Source: an uncultured Oscillospiraceae bacterium
Lineage (GTDB): Bacteria; Bacillota; Clostridia; Oscillospirales; Oscillospiraceae
NCBI GenBank assembly: GCA_944385775.1
Contig: CALWYM010000046.1
Coordinates: forward strand, 1 to 11,384
Reading direction: 5' to 3'
DNA: 11,384 bases
Under the pieces are notes generated by a model that was not told the DNA's origin, ran no database searches, and saw only the letters and a list, made by a program, of their open reading frames with translations. This document shows positions 6,601-11,384 of the stretch, in pieces. Within the stretch, counting starts at the first letter, position 1. Each line of letters opens with the position of its first letter. The translations under genes were made by a program, and so were the position numbers.

Positions 6601-7269
6601 TTACCCTAAAACCTTCTTCTTTACCGCTCCTTCCGGAATTTTCACATCGTTATCAACCTTGTCCGGCTGACGCTTTCTCTCAATCAAAAACACAAAAAGG
6701 CCACAAAGAGCAGAAACTGCGAAGATTGCCATTGCAGCAATATTTATTGTCTCAAACTCATAAACCGCAGCGCAGCTAAAGAACATAAGCACAGCCTCTA
6801 TCATAAGCACAACAGCCAAAGCCGCAGAACATACGCCCAGCTTATATGACCTTGTATCAAACTGAAAATAGGTCATAAGCGGCGGCAGGCTTAACATATA
6901 CGCAAGGGCAATAGTCTCCGCAAGAATAAAAAGGAAGCACACAAGAAATCCCATCAGAACAAGCGTATCTTTATACACCGGTGCTCCGGCTAAAAAAATT
7001 GCAACTGGAAATACGATAGCAAACAGCATTAAAACTGTCTCAACAATCTTTAATTTCCTTGCTTTTTCTTCGCTTTCAGCATATTTGATATAATATCCGG
7101 TGTAAATATCCTGATACTTTCCGTTAATGAGGAAACGGACGTACCCAGTCTTTCTCTTGATTCTCGGCGATGACCCTCCTACCGAATTTCTGGAAATAAT
7201 ATCGTAGGTATCCGTAGCCTTATCCTTAACGAGCAGCATAATATCCCACCCTGTCCATGACCAATTCAT
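6601..7269 (-). CDS. Hypothetical four-helix membrane protein
   Basis: I do not recognise this 222-residue protein. The N-terminal 73 residues are polar and basic, with no signal peptide; they include several aromatic residues and a KYQDIYTGYYIKYAESEE segment before the first helix. Four hydrophobic segments follow at about 75-95, 102-125, 144-167 and 175-196. A charged, lysine-rich tail of about 25 residues ends the protein, so an integral membrane protein with its N-terminus and tail on the same side is likely. ATG 7269 has GAAGGAG eight bases upstream, and a strong promoter lies at 7318-7346. There is no visible terminator before the valS promoter, so some transcripts may run on, but valS has its own start. 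No function can be assigned. Confidence 0.8.
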   Translation of the reverse strand: MNWSWTGWDIMLLVKDKATDTYDIISRNSVGGSSPRIKRKTGYVRFLINGKYQDIYTGYYIKYAESEEKARKLKIVETVLMLFAIVFPVAIFLAGAPVYKDTLVLMGFLVCFLFILAETIALAYMLSLPPLMTYFQFDTRSYKLGVCSAALAVVLMIEAVLMFFSCAAVYEFETINIAAMAIFAVSALCGLFVFLIERKRQPDKVDNDVKIPEGAVKKKVLG

Positions 7270-7317
7270 GTTTTCACTCCTTCCTTTAAACTATTCAGTC
7301 CATCTCTAACTATTATA

Positions 7318-7346
7318 ATATTACCATTTTTTATCTAATGTGTCAA
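7318..7346 (-). promoter_or_regulatory. Strong sigA-type promoter of the membrane-protein gene
   Basis: On the minus strand TTGACA (7341-7346) is followed after exactly 17 bases by TAATAT (7318-7323), preceded by TGG, an extended -10 element. The gene starts about 50 bases downstream at 7269. Confidence 0.75.
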
Positions 7347-7608
7347 ATTAATTTTGCGTGAATACAGCTTTATATAGGTAAATTGACTGTATTAGAATAT
7401 TATTTTTCAAAAACAGCATATCAATTTAGTTAGTAAAATCGCTTCGACTCATAAAGAACGTCTCCCAGTTCAAGAAAGGTATTGATTTCCATGTTTTAGC
7501 GTGTATAGTTAATTTTTGTTCTCCCAATTCCATACTATGTTCCCAGAGTATGACCTAATTCAGATCCGTACACAAAAAGGGACAGATTTTAGAGCCCTAA
7601 CGTGAGTT
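7347..7608. other. Intergenic stretch with no confident gene
   Basis: Together with the promoter and leader at 7270-7346, this fills a gap of about 340 bases. I see no tRNA, no convincing terminator, and no long repeat. On the minus strand a 35-codon open frame (7533-7426, starting MELGEQKLTIHAKTW) lacks a good ribosome binding site and could be a remnant. Four pairs (AGGG/CCCT) followed by TTTTT at about 7598-7573 are the only hint of a terminator for the gene ending at 7609. Confidence 0.5.
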
Positions 7609-8217
7609 TTACTCCAATATGGCAGTCAACAGTTCTTCTAATTCTTCCAATGTGATATTATTTGTTTCAATGTCATAATTGATATTCTCGTGGGAGAACT
7701 CTACAATAAAAATATCCTGATAACCATAAATCATCACGGAAATACCGTTGATTTCAGATTGTTCTTTGTCATCACACTTGATAAAATAATCTCTCAAGGG
7801 TTCTTCAGCAGAACAAATTGCAATTCTTGCTTCTCCGCCATTTTCAGTTTGGTACTCAAAGACGTAATCATGCGGGACATATTCTATTCTTGCATCATTA
7901 CTTGGAATATCCACAGAATAGAAAGACTTACTTACATAGGCGTCAGAGATTTTTGATATAAAATCGTCGTAGCTTATACCTGTTGCGGTTTCAAACTGTT
8001 TTAGCATAACCTCTCTCTCGATTTCAGAAAGCCTATCATAGTGAGAGAATTGCACATCCATATCTGTTGTCATAATATTTTCGACTTCATTTACATTAAT
8101 CATATTTTCTTTCCCAGACTGCGCTATTTCGTTGTCAGCTTCTGGCTGTATAACGCTTGTCCCACTATGTTTTGCATACAGTACACCTGCAACAATGAGG
8201 AACAGACAAGCTGCCAT
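7609..8217 (-). CDS. Membrane-anchored probable anti-sigma partner, N-terminus disrupted
   Basis: From ATG 8217 this is a 202-residue protein beginning inside a membrane helix (MAACLFLIVAGVLYA) followed by an extracytoplasmic domain of about 185 acidic residues. The same frame continues upstream for 32 sense codons (8313-8218), starting LYEVLGDINEKYVKEA and ending in a tryptophan-rich segment. That is the short cytoplasmic domain expected of an anti-sigma or sigma-linked membrane protein. The extension has no ATG: before it lie six lysine codons made of the A19 tract and then a TGA at 8334-8332. The original start was therefore probably lost within the tract. The frame is exactly -1 to the sigma gene, as an ATGA overlap would give. 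Anti-sigma function is inferred from position and topology; the extracytoplasmic domain is not recognised. Confidence 0.65.
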   Translation of the reverse strand: MAACLFLIVAGVLYAKHSGTSVIQPEADNEIAQSGKENMINVNEVENIMTTDMDVQFSHYDRLSEIEREVMLKQFETATGISYDDFISKISDAYVSKSFYSVDIPSNDARIEYVPHDYVFEYQTENGGEARIAICSAEEPLRDYFIKCDDKEQSEINGISVMIYGYQDIFIVEFSHENINYDIETNNITLEELEELLTAILE

Positions 8218-8885
8218 AGCCCACCATTTAAACCATGCCGGTCTCTTAACCCCGCAGTACTCTCTTGCCTCTTTGACATACTTTTCATTAATGTCGCCGA
8301 GGACTTCATACAGTTTTTTTTTTTTTTTTTTTCAAAGCCCCTTTCTAAAAGGTAGTTATGCAGTTTCAGACGGAGACGGTTAAGCGTCATTGATACAGCT
8401 CCAGCTTTCATGCCATGTCGAGCTGAGATTTCCGAAATGCTGTCGGCATACCAGTATCGGCTGATAAAGATACTTCGTTTCTTCGCAGTAAGGGTCTCCA
8501 GAAAATCGTCAATGGCCTTGACTAGTGCTTTGCAGTCAACTTCCTGTTCAACATCGTCTTTACCAGATACCAGATCTGAAAGTTCCTCCAGAACCACGTT
8601 CAGCTCTCCACCGCCTCGTTTGTCTGCGGTATTGTATTTATACCGGTTAAACGATAGGTTTCGGACGATTTTTCCAAGGAATACAGACAGAATGCTTGGT
8701 CTGTGTGGTGGCATGGAGTTCCATGCGTTTAGGTATGTATCATTGACACATTCCTCAGTATCTTCTTTGTTACCCAATATGTTTTTGGCAATCGAGGCGC
8801 AGTAGGTTCCGTATTTGTCAGATGTAGCGGAAATTGCCCGCTCATCTCTATCCCAATATAGTTGGACTATCTTTGCATCGTCCAT
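8124..8885 (-). CDS. ECF-type RNA polymerase sigma factor with altered C-terminus
   Basis: The first 185 residues are a normal-length ECF sigma factor. The sigma-2 region includes DTEECVNDTYLNAWNSMPP (42-60), a hallmark that binds core polymerase and the -10 element. The sigma-4 helix-turn-helix is at about 146-179 (SISEISARHGMKAGAVSMTL). ATG 8885 has GAGGTG 7 bases upstream. After residue 185 (GFE) the reading frame enters a run of 19 A residues, codes five lysines, and goes on for 63 residues that are an out-of-frame reading of the next gene. The native stop was therefore probably near 8330. The factor likely responds to an envelope signal sensed by the membrane protein encoded next to it; that link is inferred. 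Whether the extended tail affects function is unknown. Confidence 0.85.
   Translation of the reverse strand: MDDAKIVQLYWDRDERAISATSDKYGTYCASIAKNILGNKEDTEECVNDTYLNAWNSMPPHRPSILSVFLGKIVRNLSFNRYKYNTADKRGGGELNVVLEELSDLVSGKDDVEQEVDCKALVKAIDDFLETLTAKKRSIFISRYWYADSISEISARHGMKAGAVSMTLNRLRLKLHNYLLERGFEKKKKKNCMKSSATLMKSMSKRQESTAGLRDRHGLNGGLWQLVCSSLLQVYCMQNIVGQALYSQKLTTK
8314..8332. repeat. Homopolymer of 19 A residues at the sigma/anti-sigma junction
   Basis: Nineteen T residues on the plus strand (A on the coding strand) lie exactly where the sigma gene should stop and its partner should start. No other run in the window comes close in length. With 19 residues the sigma frame runs on to 8124. With 20, the sigma and partner frames would join into one fusion protein. 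Confidence 0.95.
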
Positions 8886-8920
8886 CAGTTTTCACCTCAC
8901 TTTCATTTTTACTCTCCTAC

Positions 8921-8955
8921 CTATATACACAACTTCTAAACTCAAATCTCACACA
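8921..8955 (-). promoter_or_regulatory. Possible autoregulated promoter of the ECF sigma gene
   Basis: On the minus strand TGTGTGAGATTTGAG (8955-8941) and GTGTATATAG (8930-8921) lie 11 bases apart, upstream of the sigma gene. No good sigA promoter is seen there. ECF factors often read their own promoters, so this pair is a candidate, but the motif is not verified and could be chance. Confidence 0.3.
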
Positions 8956-9072
8956 TTTTTTAAACTTTTTTATAATCATGCCTGACTCGTGTCACGCCTG
9001 TTTTCAGGTTAACCATGCTGTTTGATAAAATTGACGGATTTTTAACCAAAAAGGAAAAAGAATGTTTAAAAA

Positions 9073-9101
9073 TTGACACAATGAAATAAATATGTTAGAC
9101 T
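9073..9101 (+). promoter_or_regulatory. Promoter of the acetyltransferase gene
   Basis: TTGACA (9073-9078) is followed after 17 bases by TAGACT (9096-9101), preceded by TGT as an extended -10 element. Transcription would start near 9108, which excludes the in-frame ATG at 9092 as the real start of the next gene. Confidence 0.72.
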
Positions 9102-9136
9102 CAGAGCGTAATAATTTTTATTCAGGAGAGGATATA

Positions 9137-9670
9137 ATGCTCGTAAAAACGGAAAAGCGTGAATTTGGCAAAGTTAAAAAACTCTACAAAAGCGCGTTTC
9201 CGCCGGCTGAACGGAAACCATTTTTTATGATACGCCGAAAAATCAAAACCGGGTTAATGACTGCTTACTCCATTGTTACGGCAGGTGAATTTTCCGGGAT
9301 TTTGATTACCGCTCAGAAAGATGACCTTGTGCTTTTAAACTATCTTGCCATATTACCTACAATTCGTGGCGGCGGAATAGGTTCAAAAGCTCTGGCTGAC
9401 CTGTCGGTAAAGCTTCCGGGAAAAGGGATTTTTCTTGAGATTGAGGAGGTTTCGCAGTCCGCTTCAAATTATGGGGAGCGTCAACGCCGTAAGCATTTCT
9501 ATCTTAAAAACGGTTTTACGGAAACAGGCGTTTCCGCAGACCTTTACGGTGTTCGTATGGAGGTCCTGTCGAATGGAATTTTAATCACTCCAGAAGAATA
9601 TGAGAATTTTTACAAATCCGTGTTTGGCAGCAAAATAGCGAAACACATAAGGGCATGGAGGCAGGAGTGA
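9137..9670 (+). CDS. GNAT-family N-acetyltransferase
   Basis: From ATG 9137 this is a 177-residue single-domain acetyltransferase, using acetyl-CoA to modify an unknown amine. The acetyl-CoA pyrophosphate loop is RGGGIGSKAL (77-86), directly after the beta strand LVLLNYLAILP. The later RRKHFYLKNGF segment (117-127) matches the second acetyl-CoA-binding region with its tyrosine and the usual NGF turn. AGGAGAGG lies 5-12 bases before the ATG. An in-frame ATG at 9092 would give 15 more residues but lies inside the promoter spacer. The substrate cannot be deduced. A 31-codon membrane peptide gene starts three bases after its stop, so the two are probably co-transcribed. Confidence 0.88.
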   Translation: MLVKTEKREFGKVKKLYKSAFPPAERKPFFMIRRKIKTGLMTAYSIVTAGEFSGILITAQKDDLVLLNYLAILPTIRGGGIGSKALADLSVKLPGKGIFLEIEEVSQSASNYGERQRRKHFYLKNGFTETGVSADLYGVRMEVLSNGILITPEEYENFYKSVFGSKIAKHIRAWRQE

Positions 9671-9673
9671 TTT

Positions 9674-9769
9674 ATGATAAAATACGTATTTAAAACTCTA
9701 GTCAGATACGCACTTACACTGGTTGCCGCAACAGCGCTTATATACGTCATTACGGGCTTTGTCAAGTAA
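9674..9769 (+). CDS. 31-residue single-helix membrane peptide
   Basis: This short frame encodes a peptide beginning MIKYVFKTLVRYAL and ending VITGFVK. A basic N-terminal segment (K3, K7, R11) is followed by one hydrophobic helix of about 18 residues and a single lysine at the end, so a membrane-inserted peptide with its N-terminus inside is likely. AGGAG lies 7 bases before the ATG, overlapping the stop codon of the acetyltransferase gene, and a terminator begins inside the last codons. The good ribosome binding site, tight spacing and membrane-type composition argue for a real gene. I recognise no family and assign no function. Confidence 0.65.
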   Translation: MIKYVFKTLVRYALTLVAATALIYVITGFVK

Positions 9770-9789
9770 AGCCGCCCTTGACATTTTTT
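9760..9789 (+). terminator. Rho-independent terminator after the acetyltransferase operon
   Basis: TGTCAAG (9760-9766) pairs with CTTGACA (9777-9783) across a ten-base loop and is followed directly by six T residues. An alternative stem, GGCTTT with AAAGCC, lies just before it. The hairpin overlaps the end of the 31-codon gene and its 3' arm contains the -35 box of the proS promoter. Confidence 0.8.
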
Positions 9790-9806
9790 CCTTGATAGAT
9801 TAAAAT
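9778..9806 (+). promoter_or_regulatory. sigA-type promoter of proS
   Basis: A perfect TTGACA (9778-9783), an exact 17-base spacer, and TAAAAT (9801-9806, five of six consensus bases) make this one of the best promoters in the window. Transcription would start near 9813, leaving a leader of about 30 bases. That is too short for a T-box, so proS lacks the control seen at valS. Confidence 0.82.
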
Positions 9807-9844
9807 ATTTTAACATTATTATAAGATTTAGGAGTCTTTTATAT

Positions 9845-11284
9845 ATGGCTAAGGATAAGAAGGTTGAACAGATAACCGATATGGATGTGGATTTTGCCCA
9901 GTGGTACACCGACGTATGCCGCAAGGCTGAGCTTGTTGAGTATTCCAGCGTAAAGGGCTTTACCATTCTCCGTCCCTATGGCTACGCCATATGGGAGAAT
10001 ATTCAGCACAATTTGGACAGCAGATTTAAGGCAACCGGTCACGAAAATGTTGCAATGCCGGTACTTATCCCTGAAAGCCTTCTTAAAAAAGAGGGTGAGC
10101 TTGTAAACGGCTTTGCCCCTGAGGTGGCATGGGTTACTCAGGGTGGCAGTGAGGAACTGGAGGAGCGTCTTGCTTTCCGTCCCACCAGTGAGACCATGTT
10201 CTGTGACCACTGGTCCAGCGTTCTTCAGAGTTATCGCCAGCTTCCAATGCTGTATAACCAGTGGTGCAGCGTAATCCGCTGGGAAAAAACTACCCGTCCT
10301 TTCCTCCGCTCCAGGGAATTCTGGTGGCAGGAAGGTCACACAATCCACGAAACCGCCGAGGAAGCCAAGGCGGAGACAGAGCAGCAGCTTAACTGCTATG
10401 CTGATTTCTGCGAGAATGATTTGGCAATCCCGGTTGTTAAGGGCAGAAAAACAGACAAGGAAAAATTTGCCGGCGCTGAAGCTACCTATACCATTGAAGC
10501 CATGATGAAGGACCACAAGGCTCTTCAATCCGGAACCTCCCATTACTTCGGCGACAAGTTCAGCCGCGCGTACGACGTCACCTTTACCGGCAGGGATAAT
10601 AAACTTCAGTACCCATTCCAGTCATCCTGGGGTGTTTCTACCCGTCTTATAGGCGCGATTATTATGACTCACGGAGACAATAACGGTCTTGTGCTTCCAC
10701 CGTCTATTGCACCGATTCAGGTTATTATTATTCCTGTTGCCATGCACAAGCCCGGCGTTACTGAAAAAGCACAGGAGGTCCTTGAAAGGGTAAAGGCTAT
10801 GGGTATCCGTGTTAAGGGTGATTTCAGTGACAACACCCCCGGCTGGAAGTATGCCGAGTATGAAATGAAGGGTGTCCCCCTCCGTCTTGAGCTTGGTCCC
10901 CGTGATATTGAGGCAAATCAGTGCGTAATAGTACGCCGTGATAACGGTGAAAAGGTCACAGTCTCCCTTGATGAGCTTGAAACTAAAATCCCCGAGCTTC
11001 TTCAGGCTGTTCGTGACGGTCTTTATGAAAAGGCAAAGAATAACCTTGAGGAGCACACATATTTTGCCGAAACCATCGACGAGGTTAAGGACATTGTGAA
11101 TAACCGTGGCGGCGGATTTATAAAAACTTTCTGGTGCGGCGATGTGGAGTGCGAGCTGGCGATGAAGGAAAAGGCAGGCGTATCAAGCCGCTGTATCCCG
11201 TTTGTTCAGGAAAATCGCACCGGTGTTTGCCCCATATGCGGAAAGCCGTCCAGTACAACTATTTTCTGGGGTCAGGCGTATTAA
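9845..11284 (+). CDS. proS: Prolyl-tRNA synthetase, short archaeal/eukaryotic-like type
   Basis: This 479-residue class II synthetase charges tRNA-Pro with proline. Motif 2 is seen in RWEKTTRPFLRSREFWWQE (145-163), and motif 3 in the SSWGVSTRLIGAIIMTHGD segment (260-278). The anticodon-binding domain begins near 290, and a C-terminal zinc-type domain carries C431, C436, C450, C462 and C465. The protein ends in tyrosine. The length, the C-terminal domain and the lack of a long editing insertion identify the archaeal/eukaryotic-like form, common in Clostridia, instead of the roughly 570-residue bacterial form. AGGAG lies 10 bases before ATG 9845. It has its own promoter and a strong terminator, so it is probably a single-gene unit. 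Confidence 0.97.
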   Translation: MAKDKKVEQITDMDVDFAQWYTDVCRKAELVEYSSVKGFTILRPYGYAIWENIQHNLDSRFKATGHENVAMPVLIPESLLKKEGELVNGFAPEVAWVTQGGSEELEERLAFRPTSETMFCDHWSSVLQSYRQLPMLYNQWCSVIRWEKTTRPFLRSREFWWQEGHTIHETAEEAKAETEQQLNCYADFCENDLAIPVVKGRKTDKEKFAGAEATYTIEAMMKDHKALQSGTSHYFGDKFSRAYDVTFTGRDNKLQYPFQSSWGVSTRLIGAIIMTHGDNNGLVLPPSIAPIQVIIIPVAMHKPGVTEKAQEVLERVKAMGIRVKGDFSDNTPGWKYAEYEMKGVPLRLELGPRDIEANQCVIVRRDNGEKVTVSLDELETKIPELLQAVRDGLYEKAKNNLEEHTYFAETIDEVKDIVNNRGGGFIKTFWCGDVECELAMKEKAGVSSRCIPFVQENRTGVCPICGKPSSTTIFWGQAY

Positions 11285-11297
11285 GCTTAATATTTAC

Positions 11298-11325
11298 GGC
11301 GCAGAGTTTTCCTCTGCGCCTTTTT
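11298..11325 (+). terminator. Rho-independent terminator of proS
   Basis: A perfect nine-bp GC-rich stem (11298-11306 with 11312-11320), a five-base loop and five T residues lie 13 bases after the proS stop codon. Confidence 0.93.
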
Positions 11326-11350
11326 AAATCATTTGAAAGGAGGCGGTTTT

Positions 11351-11384
11351 ATATACTTTGTTTATATTCTTCTCTGTGGAGACG
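11351..11384 (+). CDS. Probable GIY-YIG nuclease-family protein, first codons only
   Basis: The last 34 bases read (start)-YFVYILLCGD, which resembles the N-terminus of small GIY-YIG domain proteins of the UPF0213 type, where the pattern VYIL-C-D-G precedes the YTG motif. A strong AAAGGAGG (11336-11343) sits 7 bases before an ATA codon at 11351, which is where family members usually have their initiator ATG. No in-frame ATG or GTG is present; an in-frame TTG at 11333 would lie upstream of the ribosome binding site. The start may therefore be a rare ATA codon, or the base may be wrong. The remainder of the gene is outside the window. Only ten residues support the family call. Confidence 0.5.
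   Translation, partial: MYFVYILLCGD

Noticed and set aside
9001..9047. GGTTAA/TTAACC inverted repeat upstream of the acetyltransferase promoter
   Set aside because: Arms of six bases separated by about 30 bases in AT-rich DNA are expected by chance; the promoter lies outside it.
9092..9136. Upstream ATG start for the acetyltransferase
   Set aside because: It lies in the spacer of a good extended -10 promoter, before the expected transcription start; ATG 9137 has the ribosome site.
9839..10543. 234-codon minus-strand frame opposite proS
   Set aside because: It is a codon-bias shadow of proS, which is complete and has all motifs.
1..11384. CRISPR array, prophage genes, transposase or toxin-antitoxin locus
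   Set aside because: No regularly spaced repeats, integrase, transposase or recognisable toxin-antitoxin pair was seen on either strand.

Overview
The window looks like a piece of chromosome from an anaerobic, endospore-forming Clostridia-type Firmicute. The reasons are a complete spoIIA sporulation operon, a dicluster ferredoxin-like protein, a T-box-controlled valS, strong AGGAGG-type ribosome binding sites, and sigA-type promoters with TTGACA boxes. Nothing looks like phage, a plasmid, CRISPR or an intact insertion sequence. Genus-level identity cannot be read from the sequence.

Layout. Positions 1-187 hold the 5' end of a tRNA-Ser gene leaving the window on the minus strand, and two back-to-back promoters whose -35 boxes are 12 bp apart. 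One serves the tRNA, the other a plus-strand TetR-type regulator (209-781). A 13-bp hairpin at 788-819 separates this regulator from a long minus-strand block. In transcription order (right to left) that block is: a four-helix membrane protein (7269-6601), a valine T-box leader (about 6545-6301), valS (6232-3620) and its terminator, then spoIIAA-spoIIAB-sigF (3507-2035). It ends with a ferredoxin-like protein (1970-1275) and a small cysteine-motif protein (1273-824).

The spoIIA genes encode the anti-anti-sigma, anti-sigma and sigma-F proteins that switch on forespore transcription. The two genes after sigF overlap each other and follow it by 64 bases with no clear terminator, so some readthrough of the redox pair from spoIIA is possible. 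valS should be induced by uncharged tRNA-Val through its T-box.

Positions 7609-8885 (minus) hold an ECF sigma factor and a one-helix membrane protein that looks like its anti-sigma partner. Their junction is a run of 19 A residues that removes the sigma stop codon and the partner's expected start codon. This is the most unusual point in the window: it is either a slippage or phase-variation site, a decayed gene pair, or a sequencing error.

On the plus strand, 9137-9670 is a GNAT-type acetyltransferase, followed by a 31-residue membrane peptide gene (9674-9769). Next come a terminator whose 3' arm contains the -35 box of the next promoter, proS (9845-11284, the archaeal/eukaryotic-like short form) and its terminator. 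The right edge carries the first codons of a probable GIY-YIG nuclease-family gene with an apparent ATA start. I see no strong case for an entirely new multi-gene system. The A19 sigma/anti-sigma junction, the redox pair behind spoIIA, and the 31-residue peptide are the best leads.
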